Shown: positions 1-7,041 of the stretch, piece after piece | How positions within the stretch are numbered: position 1 is the stretch's first letter | How the letters are laid out: the number at the start of each line of letters is the position of its first letter | Source of the DNA: an uncultured Acidimicrobiaceae bacterium | GTDB taxonomy: Bacteria > Actinomycetota > Acidimicrobiia > Acidimicrobiales > UBA8592 | Direction of reading: 5' to 3' | DNA: 8,682 bases | Assembly: GCA_913031515.1 (NCBI GenBank) | Contig: CAJWET010000057.1 | Coordinates: forward strand, 1 to 8,682 | The notes under the pieces: generated by a model | Told to the model about the DNA's origin: nothing | What the model saw: only the letters and a program-made list of their open reading frames with translations | Database searches by the model: none | Program-made: the position numbers and the translations under genes

Positions 1-255
1 GACTCTTTGCATCCATACTTCTCCTCCGTGTCCGCCATATTCTTTTGGAACTGTTACACCGGCATACCCAGCGTCATATAGTTTTTTTTGTCGTTTCTGA
101 CAATCAAAATGGTGCTGATTCTCTTTCTCCTGGTCGGGCATCCAATGAAGGGTCGTAAATGGTTTCTTCTCCTCAATGGGGTCAATATTTTCTGCGAGCC
201 ATTTTCTAGCTTCCATACGATATTGCTCTTCATGGCCTTTGTTCTCTGAAGTCAT
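1..255 (-). CDS. Acyl-CoA dehydrogenase, N-terminal part (runs off window start)
   Basis: Reading the minus strand from the ATG at 255 gives 85 uninterrupted codons to the window edge. The protein starts MTSENKGHEEQYRMEARKWL and later has KLYDAGYAGVTVPKEYGG. The pattern of an alpha-helical start with a charged RxWLAEN stretch, then an L-x-x-AGYAGVTVPKEYGG block, is the classic opening of the N-terminal helical domain of FAD-dependent acyl-CoA dehydrogenases. These enzymes introduce an alpha-beta double bond into acyl-CoA thioesters in the cytoplasm. The FAD-binding core and the catalytic glutamate lie outside the window, so chain-length or substrate class cannot be judged. It is transcribed divergently from the S9 peptidase gene across a 68-base gap. 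No clear Shine-Dalgarno precedes the ATG, so the start is the least certain element. It could also be a non-dehydrogenating family member, because the catalytic part is unseen. Confidence 0.9.
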   Translation of the reverse strand, partial: MTSENKGHEEQYRMEARKWLAENIDPIEEKKPFTTLHWMPDQEKENQHHFDCQKRQKKLYDAGYAGVTVPKEYGGHGGEVWMQRV

Positions 256-323
256 TACTGGGATTCTATGGTGAAGAACAGATTTGTAGCGAATATCGTG
301 GAAGAAGGAAAGAGAAAGTTGCA
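256..323. promoter_or_regulatory. Divergent intergenic region between acyl-CoA dehydrogenase and S9 peptidase operon
   Basis: These 68 bases separate two divergent start codons, so they, or the first codons beside them, must carry the promoters of both units. On the plus strand a purine-rich stretch (302-318, including AGGAAAGAG) precedes the ATG at 324 and could act as a weak ribosome binding site. I could not identify a convincing -35/-10 pair or an inverted-repeat operator on either strand. The assignment therefore rests on gene arrangement. Confidence 0.45.
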
Positions 324-2417
324 ATGGAGACATTCCCACGACAACACGCGAGAACACGAAGATTCACGGTGGGAGCACCGCGATCATTCGCTATTGCACC
401 GAATACAAACAGCATTAGTTATTTACAATCTTTGTCAGGAAGTGATCCCTCTAACAAAATCTGGATTCATGAACCTAATTCGCAAACCTCATCGCTTCTC
501 GTTGATCCGGAGAGTTTAAATCTTCAGGGTGAAAAACGTGAGATCTCTGAAGAAGAGCGGTCGCGAAGAGAGCGGGTTCGAGAAATTGGATCTGGAATTG
601 TCTCATACAGCTCGAGCGTCGAATCTCCCAATATAGCCTTTACCTTGGATGGCGCACTGTACACCGTGAACTCAGAAACGAGAGAAATTACTGTATTTGA
701 AACTCATAACAGCGTGTTCGACCCTCGAATAAATCCTGATGGTGGTCTTGTCGCTTACGTGTCGGATGGGGATTTGCGGTATGTCGATTCCTCCGGAAAT
801 GACATGCTGGTAATAGGAAGTGAGAACCAGAACAGGTCATATGGCGTAGCAGATTTCATTGCGGCTGAGGAGATGGGCCGGAGAAGGGGTCACTGGTGGT
901 CACCGCGCGGAGACCGGCTTCTCGCAACTGAGGTGGACAACTCTAATGTTCTCACTTGGCATATTCTCAATTCATCTGACCCTAACTCCTCTCCAAAGTC
1001 ACTACGGTATCCAAAAGCAGGAACCAACAATCCGGAAGTAAAGCTAGGGGTATACACGCTAGAAGGAGCTGCGCTTCCTATTGATTGGAGCCTGTCAGCC
1101 TTTTGGGAATATCTCGTCAATATCCAGTGGACTGAAGAATCGACAATCTATTTAACAGTTCAAACCCGGAACCAAAAATCTATGGGAATTTTAAGAGTGG
1201 ATTCCAATACTGGATCAGTTGAAGAAATATACCGATGGAACGACAAGTGCTGGGTAGAGATCATTACTGGAGCTCCAAAAGTTATTGGGGAACGGATCAT
1301 TACCGTTGAGGATCGGGACGACGCAAGATCGCTGGTGATAGATAATCAGCCAATATCAGGTGATGATCTCCAAGTACGATCCCTAGTCCACTGTAATGAA
1401 CAAGGTGTTCTTGCTGCAGTCAGCACAAACCCATTGGAACAACACATTATGCACTTTGATTTCGAAGGAAAGAGAACTGCTTTTACTGAGGACCCTGGAG
1501 TCCACGACGCTGTCTCTAATGGAGCGCTCACAGTGATCCAATCCCGAAACATGGATGTTCACGGAGTCAAAACAACAATCTTTAAAGGAAACTCCCCTAT
1601 TTCAGAGATTCAAGACCTCTCGGAAGAACCAATCATCTCTCTCAACACGAATTTTCATCGCCTAGGGAATAGAAGGCTTGAAACAGTTGTCCTATTGCCC
1701 CAAAATCATGACGGCACCGAGGGTCTTCCGGTTCTCCTTGATCCTTATGGAGGCCCGCATGCGCAACGAGTACGTTATGCGCAGGGCCTGTTTGGGGTTT
1801 CCCAGTGGTTTGCTGATCAAGGTTTCGCTGTCATTGTCAGCGATGGTCGGGGAACTCCGGGTCGCTCTCCTTCATTTGAGAGACATGTATATGGAGATCT
1901 CGCAACTGCTGCCTTGGAGGATCAGGTTGCTGCACTATCAGCAGCAGCGGAAATCTACACTTGTCTTGACCTTGATCGGGTCGGGATTCGGGGGTGGTCA
2001 TTTGGCGGCTACCTGGCTGCTCTAGCGGTGTTGAGGAGGCCAGACATCTTCCATGCTGCTGTAGCAGGGGCCCCAGTGACAGACTGGGAGCTGTACGATA
2101 CCCACTACACCGAACGCTACCTAGGGCACCCACTTCACAACCCAGAGAATTATGAAAACACAAATCTATGCAACGAAGCTCACAAGTTAGAGAACCCCTT
2201 GCTTCTAATCCATGGTTTAGCTGATGATAACGTTGTCGCAGCCCACACTTTCCAGCTTTCCCAAGCTCTTTTAGAGGCTGGGAAACCCCATGAAGTTCTT
2301 CCGCTTTCTGGCGTCACCCATATGACTCCGCAGGAAACTGTCGCTGAAAATCTTTTACGAATACAGTTAAGGTTTCTACAGAAATCACTTGGTATCAATG
2401 ACAAGGAGGGTAAATGA
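324..2417 (+). CDS. S9 family peptidase, dipeptidyl-peptidase-IV-like (prolyl oligopeptidase superfamily)
   Basis: This 697-residue serine peptidase should release N-terminal dipeptides from peptides, by analogy to DPP IV. The N-terminal part (about residues 75-450) matches the DPP IV beta-propeller and includes AEEMGRRRGHWWSP, with the Glu182-Glu183 pair that in DPP IV binds the substrate amino terminus. The C-terminal part (about 490-690) is the alpha/beta-hydrolase domain. It has DPYGGP around Tyr475 (oxyanion hole), SDGRGTPGR, the nucleophile elbow GWSFGGY with Ser559, HGLADDN with Asp634, and THM with His666. The Asp-to-His spacing is the same 32 residues as human Asp708/His740. There is no signal peptide or membrane segment, so it is probably cytoplasmic. 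The start at 324 is preferred because the protein begins with FPRQHARTRRFTVGAPR, a block I associate with family starts. It leads an operon and overlaps the CoA transferase gene by 4 bases (ATGA). Confidence 0.93.
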   Translation: METFPRQHARTRRFTVGAPRSFAIAPNTNSISYLQSLSGSDPSNKIWIHEPNSQTSSLLVDPESLNLQGEKREISEEERSRRERVREIGSGIVSYSSSVESPNIAFTLDGALYTVNSETREITVFETHNSVFDPRINPDGGLVAYVSDGDLRYVDSSGNDMLVIGSENQNRSYGVADFIAAEEMGRRRGHWWSPRGDRLLATEVDNSNVLTWHILNSSDPNSSPKSLRYPKAGTNNPEVKLGVYTLEGAALPIDWSLSAFWEYLVNIQWTEESTIYLTVQTRNQKSMGILRVDSNTGSVEEIYRWNDKCWVEIITGAPKVIGERIITVEDRDDARSLVIDNQPISGDDLQVRSLVHCNEQGVLAAVSTNPLEQHIMHFDFEGKRTAFTEDPGVHDAVSNGALTVIQSRNMDVHGVKTTIFKGNSPISEIQDLSEEPIISLNTNFHRLGNRRLETVVLLPQNHDGTEGLPVLLDPYGGPHAQRVRYAQGLFGVSQWFADQGFAVIVSDGRGTPGRSPSFERHVYGDLATAALEDQVAALSAAAEIYTCLDLDRVGIRGWSFGGYLAALAVLRRPDIFHAAVAGAPVTDWELYDTHYTERYLGHPLHNPENYENTNLCNEAHKLENPLLLIHGLADDNVVAAHTFQLSQALLEAGKPHEVLPLSGVTHMTPQETVAENLLRIQLRFLQKSLGINDKEGK
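2403..2409 (+). promoter_or_regulatory. Strong Shine-Dalgarno of the CoA transferase gene
   Basis: AAGGAGG lies four bases before the ATG at 2414, inside the last codons of the peptidase gene. Together with the ATGA stop/start overlap it fixes the start and indicates translational coupling. Confidence 0.8.
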
Positions 2418-3625
2418 GTGGTCCATTGGATGGCATGAGAGTCATTGAAGGTTCTGCGTTCGTCGCCGCACCCTCCGGTGGGATGGCGTTAGCCCAGCTT
2501 GGTGCCGAAGTCATTAGATTTGATCCAATTGGTGGAGGGTTGGACCATCGAAGATGGCCCTTGACCGAAGATGGGGTATCGCTTTACTGGGCTGGACTTA
2601 ACAAAGGGAAAAAATCGATTCAGGTTGATCTTAAGTCTGAGAAAGGGCACGAACTTTTGCAAGCTTTAATATCCGCCCCTGGTGACGATGCAGGTTATTT
2701 CCTCACGAACTTCCCAGCCAAGGGCTGGCTGTCCTACGACAACCTTCAACAAAGTCGTGAGGATCTCGTCATGCTAAATGTTATTGGGAACCATGATGGA
2801 ACGACCGCCCTCGATTACACCGTGAATTCAGCTATGGGTTACCCCGCAGTAACCGGACCTGAGGGGTATGACGGAGTTATCAATCATGTTCTACCTGCGT
2901 GGGATCTCGTGTGCGGACAAACCGCAGCAATGGGTCTGCTCGCCGCCGGACGCCACAGAGACCGAACAGGGGAAGGCCAATTTCTCCAATTGGCATTGAG
3001 TGACGTGGCACTGTCAGCCGTCGCCGCCCTAGGGCATATAGCGGAAGCGCAAATCCTTGGCTCAGAGCGTGAACGAATTGGAAACGAACTCTACGGTGCA
3101 CTGGGCCGAGATTATGAAACTTCTGACGGGCGTCGTGTCATTGCCGTAGCCATAACTCACAAACAATGGCAATCCTTGTGTTCTGCTTGTGAGATGACAG
3201 AAGCCATGGAACAACTCGCAACTCAAGAAGGGCTTGATTTATCGGGGAATGAGGGCGACCGGTTCAAAGTCCGAGAACGTATCCACCCGCATGTAGAAGC
3301 ATGGTGCCAGAAGAAGAGCTTCGATGAAATACAAAAAGTTTGGGATGATCTCGGCGTGTGCTGGGGCCCATATCAAACATTCAAGGAACTCGTAACGCAT
3401 GACAAACGAGTCTCAGAAGCCAACCCCATGTTTGCAACAATTAGTCAATCTGGTATCGGAGAATACCTTGCACCGAGTAGCCCTCTCGACTTCCAAAGGA
3501 TAGGCCGGATAAGCCCCTTACCGGCGCCTCGTTTAGGGGAACATACCGATCAAATCCTTGAGGAAATACTTGGTTTGACTAGTGCTGAAATAGGTAGATT
3601 ACGCGAATCAAAAGTTATCCAATGA
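2414..3625 (+). CDS. mct: Class III (CaiB/BaiF) CoA transferase, 2-methylfumaryl-CoA isomerase (mesaconyl-CoA C1-C4 CoA transferase) type
   Basis: This 403-residue protein spans a whole CoA-transferase family III domain. It contains VEGSAFVAAP-like (here IEGSAFVAAPSGGMALAQLG) and VIRFDPIGGGLDHRRWP early, LNKGKKSI near residue 70, NHVLPAWD with the expected catalytic Asp164, a RTGEGQ turn, and PAPRLGEHTDQIL near the end. From memory, these blocks match the Chloroflexus Mct enzyme of the 3-hydroxypropionate bi-cycle much more closely than formyl-CoA or carnitine CoA transferases. Mct moves CoA intramolecularly from the C1 to the C4 carboxylate of mesaconate. Family membership is clear; the exact substrate is inference. 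It is the middle gene of an operon, coupled to a peptidase upstream and followed after 18 bases by a PhyH dioxygenase. No other 3-hydroxypropionate-cycle gene is visible, so it may act on mesaconate or a related branched unsaturated dicarboxylate during catabolism. Confidence 0.8.
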   Translation: MSGPLDGMRVIEGSAFVAAPSGGMALAQLGAEVIRFDPIGGGLDHRRWPLTEDGVSLYWAGLNKGKKSIQVDLKSEKGHELLQALISAPGDDAGYFLTNFPAKGWLSYDNLQQSREDLVMLNVIGNHDGTTALDYTVNSAMGYPAVTGPEGYDGVINHVLPAWDLVCGQTAAMGLLAAGRHRDRTGEGQFLQLALSDVALSAVAALGHIAEAQILGSERERIGNELYGALGRDYETSDGRRVIAVAITHKQWQSLCSACEMTEAMEQLATQEGLDLSGNEGDRFKVRERIHPHVEAWCQKKSFDEIQKVWDDLGVCWGPYQTFKELVTHDKRVSEANPMFATISQSGIGEYLAPSSPLDFQRIGRISPLPAPRLGEHTDQILEEILGLTSAEIGRLRESKVIQ

Positions 3626-3643
3626 AGCTATTTTCGATGCAAC

Positions 3644-4492
3644 ATGACTAATTTTGAGTCTCTCATAGATGAATCTTTTGTGGAGGATTTTTGGCGAGAT
3701 GGTTTTATTGTTCTCCGTGACGTAATTAACCCCAATCTGGTCCTATCTATGGAAGGACCGATTAAGAGGGTTATTTCCAGTAACAGCACGGATCTCACTG
3801 AGTTAGGGTCCATTGTCGCCCCTAACAGTGTTCTTTCTGATCCTAATATTTCTTCATCCGAGGGTTCAGGCCGGTTCGTTGCTGGAACCGATCATTGGAT
3901 CGATGATGAAGATTTTGCGGATTTCGCCTGTGATTCTGTGATCCCTCAGATTGTCGCCCAAATCCTTCGGAGCGATTCTGTGTGGCTTTATGAAGATTCT
4001 GTCTTGGTCAAGGAACCGAACACGGCGGAGGAAACAGCTTTCCATCAGGATCTTTCTTATTTCCATGTCTCTGGTGAGCAGGTTTGCACCGTGTGGGTGC
4101 CTTTGGATTTCTCTTCACCTGATACCGGAGCTATTCGTTTCGTCAAAGGATCCCACAAAGACTTAACCCCATATAGGCCGAACTGGTTTGTTTCAGATGA
4201 TCCTCTACCTAATACCGAAGGAGAGCGAGTTCCAAACATACCCACTGATGTCGTTTCATCACCGACTTTGTCTCTTGGTGATTTGACCATCCATCATGCC
4301 CGTACCCTCCATGGGGCCTCCGCGAACCGTTCTTCAGACCAGTCTCGGAGGGCAATATCTATTCGGTACTGCGGAGATGATGCGCGCTACTATCTTCGCG
4401 AGGGTGCTCCGTTAAAGCCACATCATGAAACGGTTTCAGATGGTGATCTTCTTACTCACGAGCGTTGCCCAAAGGTCTGGCCTCGTACCTAG
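3644..4492 (+). CDS. Phytanoyl-CoA dioxygenase (PhyH) family protein
   Basis: This 282-residue protein is an Fe(II)/2-oxoglutarate-dependent oxygenase. The start has the family opener DFWRDGFIVLRDV. The iron ligands are visible as FHQDLSYF (His134 and Asp136) and TLHGASANRS (His223). The arginine that holds 2-oxoglutarate is most likely Arg235 in QSRRAISIRY. VWVPLDFSSPDTGAIRFVKGSH is the conserved strand before the second histidine. Family members hydroxylate branched acyl-CoAs (phytanoyl-CoA) but also many free small molecules, so the substrate is open. It starts 18 bases after the CoA transferase gene with no clear Shine-Dalgarno; an earlier ATG at 3637 is out of frame. It is the last gene of the operon and ends in a CTAG shared with the converging flavin oxidoreductase gene. 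One extra residue sits between His223 and the arginine compared with the usual 11-residue spacing. Confidence 0.92.
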   Translation: MTNFESLIDESFVEDFWRDGFIVLRDVINPNLVLSMEGPIKRVISSNSTDLTELGSIVAPNSVLSDPNISSSEGSGRFVAGTDHWIDDEDFADFACDSVIPQIVAQILRSDSVWLYEDSVLVKEPNTAEETAFHQDLSYFHVSGEQVCTVWVPLDFSSPDTGAIRFVKGSHKDLTPYRPNWFVSDDPLPNTEGERVPNIPTDVVSSPTLSLGDLTIHHARTLHGASANRSSDQSRRAISIRYCGDDARYYLREGAPLKPHHETVSDGDLLTHERCPKVWPRT

Positions 4493-5382
4493 CTATTCAA
4501 ATGCGAACGAACTTCTCCCAATAAGCTGATTGTCTCGATTGCTGATTCTTGTGGGATTGTCATACACCTGCATGTGACATCTGTGAAACCAAGTTCTTTG
4601 TAGGGTCGTAATTGCTCTGTGGCTTGTTCAGGGTTGCCGACAATCACGGCATCTCGTTGCATGCCCCTATACCCCTTCTCGATGAGCTGATCACCAAGTT
4701 CCATTGCCTTATTTCCATCTTTGAGGACTATCACATCTTTGCGAATAACTGGCCTGGGTTGCTTATTATGCTCTGCACAAGATTCAAGATAGTGCTCTAA
4801 AAACTCCTGAGCTTTAGAAACATTTAGGAACGGGGCCGCATACCAGGCATCTCCTATGCGGGATGCTCTGCGAATCCCTTCCCTGCTGGTGCTTGCTCCG
4901 ATCCACCATTCGATATTCTGCGTTGGGACAGGGTTGACCTGAAGGTCAGAGTCGCCGTCTATTACATTCTTTGCAAAGAGCGATTTGATTGTTGCGACAC
5001 TTTGTTCCAAGTCAACGCCTCTCGTTTTTATGGAAGCTCCCATGGTCTTAAAAATTGCTTCACCATCTCCAACGCCAGTCTGGATTACGAAAGTTGATTT
5101 CGTTAATGCCGCTAACGTGCCAACTTGCTCTGCCACCAAAACAGGATTCCAAAGAGGAAGAAGAAATAAGCAACCCACGGGACCGGCTTGCCATTCTGCC
5201 AGCAACCGACCGAGCATGGGGACATTCTGGAAATAGTTCATTGGAGTTAAATGATGGTCACCAAGTGAAAGTAAATCTAGCTTTGCTTGATTAGCAACTC
5301 TTGCACGCTCAATAATCGATTGTGCTCCTACTTGGGGATCGGATTCGAATGAAGCAGATGATATAGAAAGTCCTACCCTCAT
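4489..5382 (-). CDS. LLM class flavin-dependent (luciferase-like) oxidoreductase
   Basis: This 297-residue TIM-barrel protein belongs to the bacterial luciferase / F420-dependent reductase superfamily. Visible marks are the MRVGLSISSASF first strand, SLGDHHLTP near residues 39-47, PLWNPVLVAEQVGTLAALT (76-94), the phosphate/flavin loop region QTGVGDGEAIFKTMG (from about 101), WWIGASTSREGIRRASRIGD in the middle, and VGNPEQATEQLRPYKELG near the end. Such enzymes carry out monooxygenation (including Baeyer-Villiger type) or hydride transfer using FMNH2 or F420H2. The sequence alone does not settle which cofactor is used. It is the second gene of a leftward pair, starting 8 bases after the SDR stop with a good AAGGA five bases before the ATG. 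Its stop codon overlaps the converging PhyH stop. Confidence 0.92.
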   Translation of the reverse strand: MRVGLSISSASFESDPQVGAQSIIERARVANQAKLDLLSLGDHHLTPMNYFQNVPMLGRLLAEWQAGPVGCLFLLPLWNPVLVAEQVGTLAALTKSTFVIQTGVGDGEAIFKTMGASIKTRGVDLEQSVATIKSLFAKNVIDGDSDLQVNPVPTQNIEWWIGASTSREGIRRASRIGDAWYAAPFLNVSKAQEFLEHYLESCAEHNKQPRPVIRKDVIVLKDGNKAMELGDQLIEKGYRGMQRDAVIVGNPEQATEQLRPYKELGFTDVTCRCMTIPQESAIETISLLGEVRSHLNS

Positions 5383-5387
5383 GAAAA

Positions 5388-5392
5388 TCCTT
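5388..5392 (-). promoter_or_regulatory. Shine-Dalgarno of the luciferase-like oxidoreductase gene
   Basis: On the minus strand AAGGA sits five bases before the ATG at 5382 and overlaps the TAA stop of the SDR gene (5391-5393). This supports both the chosen start and co-translation of the two genes from one message. Confidence 0.7.
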
Positions 5393-6206
5393 ATGGATGG
5401 CGAGAAGGAAGGACTTCTCTCTTAGGAGGTAACTCAATTGGGTGGTTTAACCAGATTCCAATATTTTCTCCTGAACGACCATCTGGCCCTTCGTCATATA
5501 GCTCTAGCATGAGATCAGCTATCTGGTTGGGTTTCATCCACATATTTGTAACTTCTTGTGACATCTCGCGGTTGAATTTTGCTGAAGCGTATCGGATCAT
5601 CGCTGAGTCGGTTGCGTCCATGCAGAAGGCGTTTACACGTATTGAGTCTCCCACTAGTCGTTTCGCCCAGCTTTGGGTAAGGCCATTGATTCCCCATTTT
5701 GAAGCGTCATAAACATCCATCCGAGTGCCACCACCGGTGGCGAATCCGGGTGGAGGGCAGATATGGTCTGTAGCGATATTGAGAATGAAACCATCACCAT
5801 TCGCCACAAGGTGCGGAATCGCCGCGCGCCCCGTTAGGAACACTCCTTTTAGGTTAGTGTCTACGAGTAAGTCCCAATCCGCGACTGTCTTCTCTTGAGT
5901 ATCTTCGACTGGGTCGGTGGAACGCCAAATCCCCGCGTTCGCTATTACTATGTCCAATCCGGAGAAATGAGAGTTTGCCCCGTCGACAAATTCGAAGATC
6001 TGATCGGGATCTCTTACATCTACGGCATCGGCATGGATCTGAGCTCCGGTCTCTTCAGCGATTCTTCCTGCCACATCATGGATAGTTTCTTGAAGGTCAC
6101 ATAGCGCAAGGTTGGCACCTGATTCGGCTAGTCTTATCGCCATTCCCTCACCTATTCCAGATGCTGCGCCGGTAACTAGTGCCGTCTTTCCTGATAGTGC
6201 AACCAT
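5391..6206 (-). CDS. SDR family NAD(P)-dependent oxidoreductase
   Basis: The 271-residue protein starting MVALSGKTALVTGAASGIGEG is a classical short-chain dehydrogenase. It shows TGAASGIG (Gly13, Gly17, Gly19) for the nucleotide, Asp37 at the end of strand 2 (favouring NAD over NADP), NAG at 90-92, Asn118, and YDASK with Tyr166 and Lys170. The position of the usual catalytic serine reads NIATDH, with Thr146 in its place, and the stretch from there to Tyr166 is longer than usual and rich in Pro and Gly. The C-terminus has WMKPNQIADLMLEL and GENIGIWLNHP. An in-frame ATG at 6266 would add 20 residues. I prefer 6206 because GGAGG lies five bases upstream and the protein then begins exactly at the Rossmann strand. 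It is first in a two-gene leftward operon. The substrate is unknown, probably a secondary alcohol or ketone. Confidence 0.92.
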   Translation of the reverse strand: MVALSGKTALVTGAASGIGEGMAIRLAESGANLALCDLQETIHDVAGRIAEETGAQIHADAVDVRDPDQIFEFVDGANSHFSGLDIVIANAGIWRSTDPVEDTQEKTVADWDLLVDTNLKGVFLTGRAAIPHLVANGDGFILNIATDHICPPPGFATGGGTRMDVYDASKWGINGLTQSWAKRLVGDSIRVNAFCMDATDSAMIRYASAKFNREMSQEVTNMWMKPNQIADLMLELYDEGPDGRSGENIGIWLNHPIELPPKREVLPSRHP

Positions 6207-6309
6207 TCTCGCCTCCACTTTCTCTATTGCCTTTATAGCGCGATTCGAAGCAAATTTCTTTTTCAATAGCGGTGAAGTCTTTTCCCTATAGAGGATCTAT
6301 GATCACAAC
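6207..6309. promoter_or_regulatory. Divergent promoter region between SDR operon and dienelactone-hydrolase operon
   Basis: These 103 bases separate two divergent units. On the minus strand TATAAA (6237-6232) is a good -10 candidate for the SDR operon. It would start the message near 6225, leaving a short leader that contains the GGAGG. A TTGAAA further upstream (6266-6261) is 23 bases away, too far for a standard -35. On the plus strand TATGAT (6298-6303) is a possible -10 whose start point would fall near the ATG at 6310, implying a leaderless or nearly leaderless message; no good -35 accompanies it. The hexamers are visible; their function is inferred. Confidence 0.45.
6212..6216 (-). promoter_or_regulatory. 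Shine-Dalgarno that fixes the SDR start
   Basis: GGAGG on the minus strand lies five bases before the ATG at 6206. No comparable site precedes the alternative ATG at 6266, so this decides the start. Confidence 0.7.
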
Positions 6310-7041
6310 ATGATTGAACAGCATATTGGAATCGAAACTTCTGAGGGCCGGATGGAGACTTTCGTTACTTTCCCTGAGGAAGGCGGTCCTTTCCCAACCA
6401 TTTTCTTTTTTATGGATGCGCCGGGGAAGCGTGAAGAGCTGCATGTCATGGCGAGGAGAATTGCTACGACAGGGTATTACGTGATGTTGCCAAACCTCTA
6501 TTACAGGACTACGGACCATTTCGAGTTAGATTTTGAAACGAGAAGCAATTGGGATGAAATGTTTGAATTGATGTCTAGTATTGGGAACCGAATGGTTGTT
6601 CGAGATGCGCTCGCAATGATTGAGCTAGCTAATTCCGATCCTAACGCAGATGCGCAGAGCGCGGGGTGCGTCGGGTACTGCATGAGCGGCCCTTTCGCTT
6701 TATCTGTAGCTGCTGCGTACCCTGAGAGAGTTAAGGCAGCAGCTTCAATCTATGGAGTACGACTCGTAGCCGATGCGTCTGATTCTCCACATCTCGGCTT
6801 CAACCAAACCAGCGGGGAAATTTATATTGCGTGTGCTGAGTTCGATGATTACGTTCCGCTTGACATGGTCACCCAGGTTACAGAGGAATTGAGTAATTCT
6901 TCTGCGAAAGGTCGCGTTGAGCTCTATCCGGGCGTTCATCATGGTTTTGCTTTCCCCGATAGGGGGGATATTTATAACAAAGATGCCGCAGAGCGACATT
7001 GGGAACGTATCCATTCACTGTTTGATAGGAATTTAAAATGA
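6310..7041 (+). CDS. Dienelactone hydrolase family protein
   Basis: This 243-residue alpha/beta hydrolase has the Cys-Asp-His triad of the dienelactone hydrolase family: VGYCMSGPFAL with Cys124, EFDDYVP with Asp179, and GVHHGFAFPDR with His211. Early marks are FMDAPGKREELHVMARRIATTGYYVMLPNLYYR. The length matches the family (about 230-250). Classical members hydrolyse dienelactone to maleylacetate in chloroaromatic breakdown, but most genomic relatives act on other esters or lactones, so the substrate is unassigned. No signal peptide is visible, so it is cytoplasmic. There is no strong Shine-Dalgarno at a normal distance (AGAGG is about 15 bases away), which fits leaderless translation. The gene overlaps the crotonase gene by 4 bases (ATGA), so the two proteins are probably made together. 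Confidence 0.93.
   Translation: MIEQHIGIETSEGRMETFVTFPEEGGPFPTIFFFMDAPGKREELHVMARRIATTGYYVMLPNLYYRTTDHFELDFETRSNWDEMFELMSSIGNRMVVRDALAMIELANSDPNADAQSAGCVGYCMSGPFALSVAAAYPERVKAAASIYGVRLVADASDSPHLGFNQTSGEIYIACAEFDDYVPLDMVTQVTEELSNSSAKGRVELYPGVHHGFAFPDRGDIYNKDAAERHWERIHSLFDRNLK

Noticed and set aside
268..519. Plus-strand reading frame of 83 codons in the divergent gap
   Set aside because: It overlaps the peptidase gene in another frame, is unusually rich in His and Arg, and matches no family; it is a shadow frame.
1837..2163. Minus-strand open frame of 108 codons inside the peptidase gene
   Set aside because: It lies opposite the conserved catalytic domain, has no family-like motifs and no ribosome binding site.
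3622..3651. Nine-codon mini-ORF starting in the CoA transferase stop (ATG at 3622)
   Set aside because: It spans the short gap before the PhyH gene but has no ribosome binding site and nothing to suggest a leader peptide.
6207..6266. Longer SDR start at 6266 adding 20 residues (MKKKFASNRAIK...)
   Set aside because: The extension is Lys-rich and unlike SDR N-termini, no ribosome binding site precedes it, and the inner ATG at 6206 has GGAGG five bases upstream and a TATAAA between the two starts.
6261..6266. TTGAAA on the minus strand as a -35 box for the SDR operon
   Set aside because: It is 23 bases from the TATAAA hexamer, outside the usual 16-18 base spacing.
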